Below, one piece after another: positions 1 through 8,462 of a DNA stretch of 64,000 nucleotides. Made by a program: the position numbers and the translations under genes. Source of the DNA: Bacteriovorax sp. Seq25_V. GTDB taxonomy: Bacteria; Bdellovibrionota; Bacteriovoracia; Bacteriovoracales; Bacteriovoracaceae. The notes beneath the pieces are model-generated. The model was given only the letters and a program-made list of their open reading frames with translations, made no database searches and was not told the DNA's origin. Where the stretch lies: the NCBI RefSeq assembly GCF_000447795.1, contig NZ_AUNI01000009.1, positions 310,001 to 374,000 on the forward strand, in the 5' to 3' direction. The stretch's first letter is position 1, and each line of letters begins with the position of its first letter.

Positions 1-909
1 CTAGCAGCGAAGCACGGAGTTGCTCTATCTGAACTTGCTAATCTTAAGGGTTCTGGGGCAGCTGGAAGAGTGAATAAAGATGATTTCATGAACTACCTAG
101 GTAACCGTGGTACAGCTCCTGTGGCATCAGCTCCAGCAGCTAGTGCTCCAAAACCAGCTTCTGCATCATCTGCACCAAGTGCTGCTAATATTGCAGCGGC
201 GACAAGTGGACGCGTTGAAATTATTCCAATGGATAACATGAGAAAAGCAATTGCTCGTAATATGATTGCAAGTAAAATGACTTCTCCACACGTTAACTCT
301 ATTGATCAAGTTGATATGACAAGACTTGTGAAGTTTAGAGATTCATTTAAAAATGAATTTAAGAAGCAAGAAGGTTTCTCTCTAACTTATACTCACTTCA
401 TTCTTTATGCTCTAGTTCAAGCGCTTAAAGAATTCCCTCTTGTTAACGCTTCAATTGATGGTGATAACATTATCGTTAAGAAAGACATTAATCTTGGATG
501 TGCAGTAGCCGTTCCTGGAAATGGTCTTGTTGTTCCAGTTATCAAGGGAGCAGACAACTTAAATATTACAGGTATCGCGAGAGCTCTTGATGCTCTTGTA
601 AATAAAGCAAGAGCGAAGAAGCTTTCAATGGATGATCTATCAGGTGGAACATATACATTCACTAACAACGGATCATTTGGAATTATGGCCGCGACGCCAG
701 TAATTCTTCAACCACAATTGGGTATCTTCTGTGTTGGTACAATTAAAAAAGCACCAGTCGTAACTGATGACCTTGCGATTGCTATCAGAGATATTATGTA
801 TGCAACACATACATATGATCACAGACTAATTGATGGAGAACTAGGTTCTAAGTTTCTTAAGCATGTAATTAACACGCTTGAGACAATGGACCCATCAAGT
901 TTATTCTAA
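1..909 (+). CDS. 2-oxo-acid dehydrogenase complex E2 (dihydrolipoamide acyltransferase), 5' partial
   Basis: The reading frame is open from base 1, so the start and the lipoyl domain lie before the window. The first codons (LAAKHGVALSELANLKGSG, then AAGRVNKDDFMNYL) are the peripheral E1/E3-subunit-binding domain of E2 enzymes. An Ala/Pro/Ser-rich linker follows, then the catalytic acyltransferase domain, which opens with MRKAIARNMIASKMTSPHV and ends with the active-site motif DHRLIDGELG. E2 moves acyl groups from lipoyl-lysine to CoA in the cytoplasmic pyruvate, 2-oxoglutarate or branched-chain complexes. The visible part does not settle the substrate: the linker is common in pyruvate E2, while the catalytic domain could equally be branched-chain. 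A strong terminator follows 8 bases after the stop, so this is the last gene of its operon. Confidence 0.93.
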   Translation, partial: LAAKHGVALSELANLKGSGAAGRVNKDDFMNYLGNRGTAPVASAPAASAPKPASASSAPSAANIAAATSGRVEIIPMDNMRKAIARNMIASKMTSPHVNSIDQVDMTRLVKFRDSFKNEFKKQEGFSLTYTHFILYALVQALKEFPLVNASIDGDNIIVKKDINLGCAVAVPGNGLVVPVIKGADNLNITGIARALDALVNKARAKKLSMDDLSGGTYTFTNNGSFGIMAATPVILQPQLGIFCVGTIKKAPVVTDDLAIAIRDIMYATHTYDHRLIDGELGSKFLKHVINTLETMDPSSLF

Positions 910-916
910 TTTTATG

Positions 917-944
917 AAAGGCCTCGAAAGAGGCCTTTTTTTTT
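917..944 (+). terminator. Rho-independent terminator of the E2 gene
   Basis: A 9-bp perfect stem (AAAGGCCTC / GAGGCCTTT) closes a GAAA tetraloop and is followed by a run of T. The core is the same as in the terminator at 2892-2916. Confidence 0.93.
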
Positions 945-1106
945 CCACCCGAAAGTAGATACGGAAATTTTATCCTTTAATTATTGTATAAAAACTATAC
1001 AGCTTTATAAGCTATGTCAGTCTAAATAAACGGTTAAGTTGTAAATCAATAAGAAAGCTGTTTTTTTTTAGGGAGATGTTGGCACTTATCTTGCTCTTTT
1101 AAAAAC

Positions 1107-2864
1107 ATGATAAGAATATTGTTTTTGTTTATTTTTGTTTTTCACTCAACGTTTGCCCAGGTGAGTGGTGAATATTATAATGGTTGCCGAAGTTTCTACA
1201 ATGTAAAGTGGGCCCACTCATATTTTAAAGTTGCGAATAGAGCTGATATTGATATTGAAGAACCAGTTATGGTTAACTATGGAGCTGGTTACGAGTCTAA
1301 TGAATTTAAGTCTAGTTTAAAAAGTTTTCAACTGAATCTTTTTCAAAAGCTTAATTATGAGATTGCGCGAAAAGTTCTCTTTAGAAGTGTTGATCAAAGT
1401 ATTAATATTTACTATTTGATTGATACTCAAAAAATGCCATCATCAGGTAGAACAATAAACCATATGATTTCTTATCTTCCTGGTTGGATTTCTAAGAATT
1501 ATTGTCGACACTATTGTGAAGATGAAACGAAGCTTAAGAATTATATTTCGGAAAAGCTTGATGGTATAAGTCGATATAATCCAAAAAGATACACATTTGA
1601 AGAGCTCTCTGAATCACTTAGTTTCCTCATAAGTAGTTTAAATAATAAGATTGATCGTAGAGAGTTTAAAACATACGAAGATTATTTGAAGTCATATTTT
1701 TTCATGTTTAAGGGAACTTTTGGCATTTTGATGTTAACTTCTGAAATTCAGGAGATCGTCGGTTTACCACTTACTAAAGAGGAGTTTCGAGACAGTTCAA
1801 AAAGACATAATGAAAAAATTGATGCTGAGGATGTCGAAGATGCCTATCGCGGCTATCTAAAAATGATAAAGAATAATTGGTCAAAAGTTGGAAATATCAT
1901 AACTAAAAATTTAGCGAGTGCTACACTAGCTAGGGAAAATAGTGGCTCTTATGAAGAAAAGGAAGAGAGATTGACGAATGAGATTAGTACCTTTAGCCAA
2001 TTTACTCTTCATGCTCCAGATATTGTTGCCCAAACTTTTAAAGAAAACACATTGTTTAGTGATAATTACTGCCTAATTTATGACTTAGTAGATTATGCTT
2101 ACGTGACACAGGGATCTCTCGAATCTGGAGAATCTTCACAGTGGTATCTTGCCCCAATTCTACTTGGGATGTTGTTTATACCGTTTATCTTAACCGGTGG
2201 AGCTATTTTTGCTATGAGCTGGATTTTTTACGGGCTTACTGCCATTACTGTGGCAGATATTGGAATGAAGTCATATAAGCTCTATAATAATCAACAGGAA
2301 AAAGAATTTGCACATTTTTTAACATCCATGTCTGAGAGAGATCAGTATCAGCTTCAGGAACTTCTGAAGATGAAGGCGCAGTTTATTCAAGATGGAAAAG
2401 CGGTTGGGGCAATTTTAGCCTTGGAATTAATTGGTTTAGGAATAGCTTCTAAGGTTATAAAAGTTACTGAAAAAATTTATCAAAAGATTTCTAGAGTTGA
2501 TATGATTGATGATGTTATTAGAGCTGCTTCTCGAAGTGATTTAAGCGGTAAGAGCACTCGTTTTTTTCTTATGCAGAAAAATATTTCTATTAATGATCTT
2601 GAAACTTACCTAGCAAAACTAAGTGATAAAGAAATGTTTGAATTCATGATGAAGTTGAAATCAGCATCTATTGGGAAGAAAGTTTTTGCATCAGAGCTAG
2701 CTGTCGAAGGAACAAAGATGAGTTATGTCTATGCTAACTCCAGCTTTTATGGAGAAATAAATCCAGCGACTATTATCTTTGATGTTTTGACAAAGAAATA
2801 TTTAAATAAAGAAAAGCAATATGAGTTGGATGCTTCTCTTGATGGACTTTACATCTCTCCATAA
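1107..2864 (+). CDS. Exported protein of unknown function, 585 aa
   Basis: No family is recognised. The N-terminus (MIRILFLFIFVFHSTFAQ) is a clear signal peptide with cleavage likely after FA or FAQ. The body is helical and charged, with a pair of cysteines near residue 135. From about residue 346 a strongly hydrophobic stretch (WYLAPILLGMLFIPFILTGG and onward) looks like two membrane-crossing helices, and a weaker Gly/Ala/Leu-rich segment lies near residue 435. Lone exported proteins with a hydrophobic segment in the middle are frequent in predatory Bdellovibrionota, which is a general impression and not a homology call. There is no strong Shine-Dalgarno before the ATG. The gene is monocistronic, lying between two near-identical terminators. 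Other than a membrane-anchored periplasmic protein, no role can be proposed. Confidence 0.75.
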   Translation: MIRILFLFIFVFHSTFAQVSGEYYNGCRSFYNVKWAHSYFKVANRADIDIEEPVMVNYGAGYESNEFKSSLKSFQLNLFQKLNYEIARKVLFRSVDQSINIYYLIDTQKMPSSGRTINHMISYLPGWISKNYCRHYCEDETKLKNYISEKLDGISRYNPKRYTFEELSESLSFLISSLNNKIDRREFKTYEDYLKSYFFMFKGTFGILMLTSEIQEIVGLPLTKEEFRDSSKRHNEKIDAEDVEDAYRGYLKMIKNNWSKVGNIITKNLASATLARENSGSYEEKEERLTNEISTFSQFTLHAPDIVAQTFKENTLFSDNYCLIYDLVDYAYVTQGSLESGESSQWYLAPILLGMLFIPFILTGGAIFAMSWIFYGLTAITVADIGMKSYKLYNNQQEKEFAHFLTSMSERDQYQLQELLKMKAQFIQDGKAVGAILALELIGLGIASKVIKVTEKIYQKISRVDMIDDVIRAASRSDLSGKSTRFFLMQKNISINDLETYLAKLSDKEMFEFMMKLKSASIGKKVFASELAVEGTKMSYVYANSSFYGEINPATIIFDVLTKKYLNKEKQYELDASLDGLYISP

Positions 2865-2891
2865 CTTCAATAGTTATAATAAAATAGTAAG

Positions 2892-2916
2892 AAGGCCTCG
2901 AAAGAGGCCTTTTTTT
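2892..2916 (+). terminator. Rho-independent terminator
   Basis: The stem AAGGCCTC / GAGGCCTT encloses a GAAA loop, followed by a T run. It ends the 585-aa exported protein gene and repeats the core of the terminator at 917-944. Confidence 0.92.
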
Positions 2917-2984
2917 ATGATCTAAATCATTTCTATTTTATATTCTCCTAAGCTATGATTTTCTTAACTTTTAAAGGAGATCGT

Positions 2985-3440
2985 ATGAAAAATTTATTAT
3001 TGATTTTAACTCTTGTTCTTTTAGGTTCGTGCTCATCGGCAGTAAAAGAAGAAGTACGTGAGGATAGAATGACTGTAGGTCATATATCTCAAGAACAAAT
3101 GATTGATAAAATGAGAGAGATGATAAATAGAATCCCTGGTATTACAAAGGATCAGCACGATAAGCTTTTAAACCTTCATGCTGATGTTTATGCAGACTCT
3201 CAAGATATCTCAGAAAAAATTAAACAAAATAAAGTTCTTCTTTTCAAGTATCTTGCTGAAGATAAGAATAAAGAAATTAACTTTGTTAAGAAAGATCTTA
3301 AGAAGCTTTATAATCGTAAGTTAGAGCTTATGTTCCAGGCTTTTGATAAAGTAAAAGCAATCTTAGGTAAAGATGCAAAAAAAGTAATGTCAGATGAAGA
3401 ATTTAGACTTTACCATGGTTTTTCACACGAAAGATTCTAG
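2985..3440 (+). CDS. Small lipoprotein, possibly Spy/CpxP-like helical protein
   Basis: The start is set at the ATG preceded by AAAGGAGA (2973-2980); an in-frame ATG at 2955 has no ribosome site and would spoil the signal peptide. The 151-aa product begins MKNLLLILTLVLLGSC, a lipoprotein signal with lipobox LGSC. The mature part is almost entirely charged helix with a short ISQEQMIDKM / ITKDQHDKL pair. This recalls, weakly, the helical hairpins of Spy/CpxP periplasmic chaperones, and the LTxxQ signature is only approximate. It is convergent with, and overlaps by four bases, the UPF0260 gene on the other strand. It is probably anchored in the outer membrane facing the periplasm; its function is unknown. 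Confidence 0.7.
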   Translation: MKNLLLILTLVLLGSCSSAVKEEVREDRMTVGHISQEQMIDKMREMINRIPGITKDQHDKLLNLHADVYADSQDISEKIKQNKVLLFKYLAEDKNKEINFVKKDLKKLYNRKLELMFQAFDKVKAILGKDAKKVMSDEEFRLYHGFSHERF

Positions 3441-3877
3441 AAGTCTTCTTCGTCGATTATAAATAGGTCAAGGTCATCGGGATCGACTTCGTCTTCACTG
3501 ATGGCCATTCCTTTTACTGAAATTTCTTCTTCATGTACCAGGCTTCTATCTCCTGAAATTAAATGATGCCATTCATACAGGTCCTGACCTGTCGCAATTA
3601 ATTTATAAGCACAGGTTTGTGGAAGAATTGGAAGTAGGGAATCAAGTTTCTCAGGAGAAATCTTAATACATGAAGGAACGTTTTTTAATCGGTTAGGATA
3701 GTCTGTACACTGACATGTTTCACAGTCTAAAAATCGACAACTAACCCAAGTAAAAGCTACCTCTCCATCATCTTCAAGTTTATTGAGACAACACTTTCCA
3801 CAACCATCGCAAAGGCTTTCCCACTGCTCCTCAGAGAGTTGATTAAGAGGAATATCTTTCCAAAATTCTTTGCCCAT
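3437..3877 (-). CDS. UPF0260 (YcgN-type) cysteine-cluster protein
   Basis: The 146-aa protein has the family hallmarks: an N-terminal WESLCDGCGKCCLNKLED cysteine cluster, then WVSCRFLDCETCQCTDYPNR and a downstream PQTCAY. YcgN-like proteins have the conserved cysteine pattern of the zinc/iron-chelating CxxxCxxCC superfamily and no firmly established activity. Length and order agree with the family, and there is no export signal, so it acts in the cytoplasm. The C-terminus is unusually acidic (repeated Glu/Asp). It is transcribed on its own from a short upstream gap that also holds the terminator of the endonuclease gene. The last four bases overlap the convergent lipoprotein gene. Confidence 0.88.
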   Translation of the reverse strand: MGKEFWKDIPLNQLSEEQWESLCDGCGKCCLNKLEDDGEVAFTWVSCRFLDCETCQCTDYPNRLKNVPSCIKISPEKLDSLLPILPQTCAYKLIATGQDLYEWHHLISGDRSLVHEEEISVKGMAISEDEVDPDDLDLFIIDEEDF

Positions 3878-3892
3878 TCTTTAATCCAAGTC

Positions 3893-3922
3893 AAAAAAAA
3901 AGGCCTAGAATTCTCTAGGCCT
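3893..3922 (-). terminator. Rho-independent terminator of the endonuclease gene
   Basis: A perfect 9-bp stem (AGGCCTAGA / TCTAGGCCT) has loop ATTC on the plus strand. On the minus strand it is followed by eight T, placing it just downstream of the secreted endonuclease gene. Confidence 0.92.
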
Positions 3923-3945
3923 AATTTTATATTTTTAGCTATTTT

Positions 3946-4773
3946 CTAGAAGTCTTTAATTACGTCAACCAGTTCAGGCATGTCAACGAATGGATTTCTG
4001 TTATTTTGAACTTGAAAGATTTGCTCATTTCTATCTCTCTCGTCAGCATCTACAGGATCTTCATTATGCCATCTCTTAAGAGTTTCTTCTTGGTTTCTGT
4101 CGATTTTAATTTGGTATCTAACTGAGAAGTAGAAAAGTGCTCTTGCAACATTTCCTTTGTGCTCTGTTGGTGGCTCAAAGCTGTTTCCATTTAAGCTTCT
4201 TGAAGCTGTACAATCTTCATCTACATAAAGATCACCATCAATATCTTTAAATGGATAGTTACCTCTTACAGAGTTCGCATGAGAATCTGTTGGGTAAAGG
4301 TGGTGAAGGTCAGATTTTTGCATTTCTTTTGGAAATCTACCCGTGAATTTAGATTGTGGCCAAGTGTGCTCACAGTTAATGATATTGTTATTTGGGATTC
4401 TACCTGGTCCCATTCTTGTTTGGCGTTCTCTAATCTCTTTATTGCAGTAAACGTCTTTAATAAAGTAACCCTCGCCATCTTTTTCTAAGTGAATTTTACC
4501 AAAAAGAACTTTTCTCGCTCCACTGTAACCAAGAACGTTTTGTGAGTAGCATTTCCCTTTTCCTGAAGAACATCCAAGAACATCATGCCCTCCTGAAACT
4601 TGCTGGTGTGTGCTGTCTAAAACGTCGAAAAGGAAAGTTTTAAGCTCATCTTGATCAACATTTGTGTTCGACTTTAAGTACTTTCCTAACTCTGTTGGAT
4701 AGTACGTGTTGAAGTCCTCTGCCGCTGTTGTAAATGATACAAGTAGTAGTGTTGCTAGAATTGTTTTAATCAC
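3946..4773 (-). CDS. Secreted endonuclease I family nuclease
   Basis: The protein starts at a GTG preceded by AAAGGGG and begins with a signal peptide (MIKTILATLLLVSFTTAAED). The mature part carries the endonuclease I (EndA/NucM/Dns) signature: CEHTWPQSKF, then SDLHHLYPTDSHANSVRGNY with its catalytic His and metal-binding Asn. A cysteine pair (CSSGKGKC) and later cysteines suggest disulphides, as in the periplasmic and extracellular members of the family. At 275 aa it is somewhat longer than E. coli EndA. These enzymes cut DNA and RNA without strong sequence preference. In a predator the obvious use is digestion of prey nucleic acid, which is inference from context. It is monocistronic with its own terminator. 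Confidence 0.93.
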   Translation of the reverse strand: MIKTILATLLLVSFTTAAEDFNTYYPTELGKYLKSNTNVDQDELKTFLFDVLDSTHQQVSGGHDVLGCSSGKGKCYSQNVLGYSGARKVLFGKIHLEKDGEGYFIKDVYCNKEIRERQTRMGPGRIPNNNIINCEHTWPQSKFTGRFPKEMQKSDLHHLYPTDSHANSVRGNYPFKDIDGDLYVDEDCTASRSLNGNSFEPPTEHKGNVARALFYFSVRYQIKIDRNQEETLKRWHNEDPVDADERDRNEQIFQVQNNRNPFVDMPELVDVIKDF

Positions 4774-4985
4774 GTTGTGCCCCTTTGTGAAGTGCAGAGA
4801 TCATACATAAAATTATTAACATTGCTAATACCTTTTTTAAGTTAAACTTATAAAAAAAATGATTATTTCCGTTTTATAAGTACTTGATGCGTTGCTATAT
4901 GTATAGGGGTATAAACTCTTTGCCAAATCGTCTCTGTTTATCTATAACCGCACGACAACAACACAAAAAATGTTCAGGAGTAATT

Positions 4986-5381
4986 ATGCGCACACTAATT
5001 ATTGCACTTATCGCTGGTCTCTCTTTCAATGTATTTGCAGATAAGAATACTTGTTTAGAGAAGCTTACTTATAACTTTTCTGTAGATAGTAGAGCATTCA
5101 AATTAGATACTGACTCGATTAATATTACAGCTCATGAAAATGATCACCTAGCAATTTCAATTGAAATGATTAGAGCTCTCTTAAACTTTAATGGATGTGA
5201 TGGAAGAAGCGATATTAATTTTGGATGGGGACCACTAGGAAGAACTTCAAGTAGCTGTAGAACTCTAGTTGGAAAGAGAGAGAACTCTCAAGTATGTTAT
5301 GTTGAAACTGATCTTGGTTACTTCTTTGTGACTAACGATCTTCAAACAACTGCTCATATTATTTTTAGTCGTTGGGATTAA
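4986..5381 (+). CDS. Small exported protein of unknown function
   Basis: The start is placed at the ATG preceded by CAGGAG (4975-4980); the frame is open further upstream but those codons do not look coding. The product, 131 aa, begins with a signal peptide (MRTLIIALIAGLSFNVFADK). Four cysteines (NTC, NGCDG, SSCRT, QVCYV) probably form two disulphides. No known family is recognised. The stop codon lies at the centre of a perfect 20-bp palindrome shared with the convergent phosphoesterase gene. About 200 bases upstream hold no gene and presumably its promoter. Confidence 0.75.
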   Translation: MRTLIIALIAGLSFNVFADKNTCLEKLTYNFSVDSRAFKLDTDSINITAHENDHLAISIEMIRALLNFNGCDGRSDINFGWGPLGRTSSSCRTLVGKRENSQVCYVETDLGYFFVTNDLQTTAHIIFSRWD

Positions 5382-5403
5382 TCCCAACGGCGAAAGCCTT
5401 TTT
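5370..5403. terminator. Stop-codon palindrome and short GAAA hairpin between convergent genes
   Basis: Bases 5370-5389 are a perfect 20-bp palindrome centred on the TAA stop of the plus-strand gene. Immediately after comes GGC-GAAA-GCC followed by five T (5389-5403), a minimal terminator for the plus strand. The palindrome may serve both directions. Confidence 0.6.
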
Positions 5404-6283
5404 AATCTAAAATCGTTCGAAACGCTTCTTCACTTTCTTTGTTAAAATTAATTACTTTAAAAATGATATTAATTTTACCATTCACTTTTTCAAGTACAAC
5501 ATAACCAAGATCTGATTTTACAAATAGAGTTGTCGGTAATTTCTTTACTGGCCTAAGCTTTGCACCTGCTCCTGAAATTAATTGAAAAGTATGCTCATCA
5601 ATTTTTTCGTAAGATAGTTGGTGATCATGTCCTGAGATATAAAGAGGAGTGTGATCCTTAACGTATTTTTCAAGAAAACTTTTTATTAGTCCTGTTGCAT
5701 TCCCATGGTCACCTGAACTCACAAGTGGATGGTGCCCAATAATAAAACTTGAAGAACAATTAATGAGTTCATTGACTTTGTTTCTAAGCCATTTCTCCTG
5801 GCTTCCTCGGTAGTTTAAGTTTGTGTCGATAAAAAGTAGGCATGCATCTTGAAAGCGCGCTAAATAGTAGTAGTTAGGGAAGACAATACTCTCATTTGTC
5901 TTTGCGAGATCGAGATAAGGTTTAGGGTCTCTTCTATAGTCATGATTTCCAAGTGTCAGAAAAAATCTCGATGTCGTCATACTTTCTGCAAATGGGTCGA
6001 GAAAGTTTAATTTAAATTTAGGGTCATCAGTACTCTTAAGGCCATCAGGATAAATTAGGTCTCCTGTATGAATAATGTTCTTGCAGTTTTCTTTGGACAT
6101 TTCCTTTGCCACCAGATGTTGGTCGCTACTTCCTGTTCCTGTATCTCCAATAATACAAACCTTACTATCAAAAAGATTTTCAAGGTACACCTCATCTTCA
6201 ACTTTTGAATAATCGTGAAAAAGATTGCAGGATGAGAGTGCAAATAATGTTGAGATTACAAGTATGTTTTTAGATTTTTCCAT
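5402..6283 (-). CDS. Lipoprotein metallophosphoesterase
   Basis: The 293-aa protein begins with a lipoprotein signal (lipobox LSSC, Cys19). It then carries the calcineurin-like phosphoesterase motifs in order: VCIIGDTGTGSSDQH (metal site GD), IIHTGDLIYPDG (GDxx), LTLGNHDY (GNHD), FIIGHHPLVSSGDHG (GHHP) and PLYISGHDHQLSYE (GHDH). The arrangement is closest to purple acid phosphatase-like/PhoD-type extracellular enzymes, which hydrolyse phosphomonoesters or diesters with a dinuclear metal centre. It should be anchored in the envelope, facing the periplasm or the surface. Its start overlaps the end of rarA by 28 bases, so the two are translated from one mRNA. The pairing with a replication-repair ATPase has no evident functional logic. 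The substrate is unknown. Confidence 0.88.
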   Translation of the reverse strand: MEKSKNILVISTLFALSSCNLFHDYSKVEDEVYLENLFDSKVCIIGDTGTGSSDQHLVAKEMSKENCKNIIHTGDLIYPDGLKSTDDPKFKLNFLDPFAESMTTSRFFLTLGNHDYRRDPKPYLDLAKTNESIVFPNYYYLARFQDACLLFIDTNLNYRGSQEKWLRNKVNELINCSSSFIIGHHPLVSSGDHGNATGLIKSFLEKYVKDHTPLYISGHDHQLSYEKIDEHTFQLISGAGAKLRPVKKLPTTLFVKSDLGYVVLEKVNGKINIIFKVINFNKESEEAFRTILD

Positions 6284-7551
6284 AAACCTTTAAGCCTTTC
6301 TTTTATATTCTTTTCAACACCCACATCCGTTGGGTGGTAAAACTGAGGAGTATTCTTTGGTGCGTATTCTTGTGTCACAAAATTTCCTGGATGCCCATGA
6401 GGGTACTGATATTTGATTTTGTGATTAGGTGCTGGAAAATTTCGAAGATGCATAGGAACTTCGATTGTTTGATTATCTTGGACATAAGCGAGTGCACTAT
6501 TAATGGCCTCATAGGCCTTGTTACTCTTTACTGTTGAGGCAAGGTAAGTCGTCGCTTGTGCTAAAGAGATTCTGGCTTCTGGCATTCCTATTTGTGATAC
6601 AACCTGTAATGTATTGACGGCAATATTAAGTGCTCCAATATCTGCATTTCCAACATCTTCAGAAGCAAAAATAACGAGTCTTCGGGCTATAAATACAGGA
6701 TCTTCTCCTCCATCAAGCATCACGGCCAGCCAAAGAATAGCCGCATCGGGATCGGAACCACGCATACTTTTGATAAATGCCGAGATCACATCATAATGGC
6801 GGTCTTGGTTTTTATCATAGGCGCGAGCATTTTCGAGAATTATTTCCTTAAGATTACTTTCGCTATAGTCATCCCTTTCTTTAAGATCAATGAGAAGTTC
6901 AAAGTTATTCAAAACCTTCCTTGCATCTCCATCACTAAAATTGATCAGAATCTCTCTCTCTGACTTTGTGATTTCTATTTTTTCAAGGGAGAGAGCGCGA
7001 TCTAGGATCTGTTCGAGGTTGTCAAGATTATGGTTCTTAATCTCTACGATCTGAAGCCTTGATAGTAGAGCACGATTTAAAGAAGATCTTGGATTCTCTG
7101 TTGTTGCGCCAATTAGTATGAAGGCTCCACTTTCAATGTGTGGTAGCAGGGCATCCTGTTGAGACTTATTAAAGCGATGAATCTCATCGATAAAGATAAT
7201 ACTTTTCTTACCATACTCATCGCGAATACTTTTCACATGGGCCATAAGCTTTTTAAGCTCTGGAATTCCACCCATGACAGCACTAAAGCTTTCAAAATGG
7301 TAACCAGAGTTCTCTGCCAAGACGTGGGCGAGTGTCGTTTTTCCACAGCCAGGAGGACCCCAAATCAAAAGACTTGGAATTTGATCCCTAGAGAGAAATG
7401 GATACTTTGCTACTAATTTTTCAAGACCAATGTAGTCCTCCCTCTGTTTTGGGCGAAGACGGTGGGCCAGTGGACCATCGGGCAAAGAACTCTCAGTATT
7501 AAATAATCCTTGTTGCAAAGCGTAATCCTTCTTGTACTTTTTAATTGACAC
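6256..7551 (-). CDS. rarA: Replication-associated recombination protein A (AAA+ ATPase)
   Basis: The protein of 431 aa has the RarA/MgsA layout: LAHRLRPKQREDYIG near residue 28, Walker A GPPGCGKTT (65-73), Walker B SIIFIDEIHRFNKSQQDALL (117 on), the sensor-1 segment LIGATTENP, then the C-terminal MgsA domain with AFIKSMRGSDPDAAILWLA and a tail of NFPAPNHKIKYQYPHGHPG. RarA is a clamp-loader-related ATPase that acts at stalled replication forks with single-strand binding protein. The start is a GTG without a clear ribosome site; no in-frame ATG lies nearby. It diverges from rpsU and is translationally coupled to the downstream phosphoesterase lipoprotein. Confidence 0.96.
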   Translation of the reverse strand: MSIKKYKKDYALQQGLFNTESSLPDGPLAHRLRPKQREDYIGLEKLVAKYPFLSRDQIPSLLIWGPPGCGKTTLAHVLAENSGYHFESFSAVMGGIPELKKLMAHVKSIRDEYGKKSIIFIDEIHRFNKSQQDALLPHIESGAFILIGATTENPRSSLNRALLSRLQIVEIKNHNLDNLEQILDRALSLEKIEITKSEREILINFSDGDARKVLNNFELLIDLKERDDYSESNLKEIILENARAYDKNQDRHYDVISAFIKSMRGSDPDAAILWLAVMLDGGEDPVFIARRLVIFASEDVGNADIGALNIAVNTLQVVSQIGMPEARISLAQATTYLASTVKSNKAYEAINSALAYVQDNQTIEVPMHLRNFPAPNHKIKYQYPHGHPGNFVTQEYAPKNTPQFYHPTDVGVEKNIKERLKGLWKNLKTYL

Positions 7552-7650
7552 TGGGCCATGACTATCATAACTTATGGCTTCGAGTCTCGTAAAGAGTTAG
7601 ATTGATTCGTTAAAGGATCAAATTATCTTTGGTAGAAGGGGGTGAATACT

Positions 7651-7875
7651 ATGGACCAAGATTACTCAATCAAGATCGACATTGACGAAAAAATTGGTGT
7701 TGAAAGAGCTCTTAAGAAATTTAAGAGATTTTGTGAGTCTTACGGTGTTATTAGAGAATATCGTAAAAGACAAGAGTATAAGAAACCTTCTATCAGAAAC
7801 AAAGAGAAGCTTGCAGCTGCTGATAAGAGAAGAAAGAAGGCAAACGTTAAGTACTCTAGAACTTCAAAAATGTAA
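7651..7875 (+). CDS. rpsU: 30S ribosomal protein S21
   Basis: A 74-aa basic protein with the S21 pattern: ERALKKFKRFCESYGVIREYRKRQ, then EKPS-like KKPSIRNKEKL and a Lys/Arg-rich tail. S21 binds the platform of the small subunit near the anti-Shine-Dalgarno. The ATG at 7651 is chosen over the in-frame GTG at 7642 because the near-consensus AAGGGGGTGA (7636-7645) sits at correct spacing from the ATG and would overlap the GTG. It is monocistronic, followed by a strong terminator, and diverges from rarA. Confidence 0.95.
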   Translation: MDQDYSIKIDIDEKIGVERALKKFKRFCESYGVIREYRKRQEYKKPSIRNKEKLAAADKRRKKANVKYSRTSKM

Positions 7876-7893
7876 TTAGTTTCTAATTATACT

Positions 7894-7918
7894 AAAGGCT
7901 CCGAAAGGAGCCTTTTTT
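7894..7918 (+). terminator. Rho-independent terminator of rpsU
   Basis: The stem AAAGGCTCC / GGAGCCTTT closes a GAAA tetraloop and is followed by six T. Confidence 0.94.
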
Positions 7919-7997
7919 GTTTTCCCTGCTTGAGGAAACTCCTTCCCACATATCGTCTTGTACTAAAACCTGTTAAGATGAGCTGTAGGAGGGGATC

Positions 7998-8462
7998 ATG
8001 AGGATCGTAAACAGTGAAAGAGTTTTTGGCATAGTTCGAAAATACTTATTTCTCTTTTTTATTTCACTCACATTTTCTACTTCGTTTATCCTGTTGTCAC
8101 AGGAGAAAATTGAGCAATATGCTTATCTAATGCCACCTGAACTTTTAGGTCTCGAAGTTGTTGGAATCTGTACGACAGCATTCCTGATTCTTTTTGTTAT
8201 CACTGCTATATTTCTTAGTATTCATCTTTATAAGGTCCTAAGTAACGAGTACCTTAGAATTATTGACGGGTTTATCGAAGGGCCAACAGCAACGGGGGAG
8301 AGGCAAGTTCTTTCCTACTCTCAGATTAGAGATATGGGGCGTGACTTGTTTGGCCAATTCACGATTAGTGGCGATTCACTAAATTTAGTATTGCCTGGAA
8401 AGTTATCAGTAAGTCAGGAGCGTAAGCTTCAAAGAATTATTAAAAAATCAGCTTTAAGATAG
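7998..8462 (+). CDS. Two-helix inner-membrane protein of unknown function
   Basis: The start ATG is preceded by TAGGAGGGG (7985-7993). The 154-aa product has two membrane helices, roughly residues 16-34 (YLFLFFISLTFSTSFILL) and 54-77 (VGICTTAFLILFVITAIFLS), separated by a short acidic loop. A soluble C-terminal half containing YSQIRDMGRDLFGQF follows and should lie in the cytoplasm. The two-helix plus soluble-tail layout is generic. No family is recognised. The last 23 bases overlap the convergent exported-protein gene on the minus strand. Confidence 0.7.
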   Translation: MRIVNSERVFGIVRKYLFLFFISLTFSTSFILLSQEKIEQYAYLMPPELLGLEVVGICTTAFLILFVITAIFLSIHLYKVLSNEYLRIIDGFIEGPTATGERQVLSYSQIRDMGRDLFGQFTISGDSLNLVLPGKLSVSQERKLQRIIKKSALR

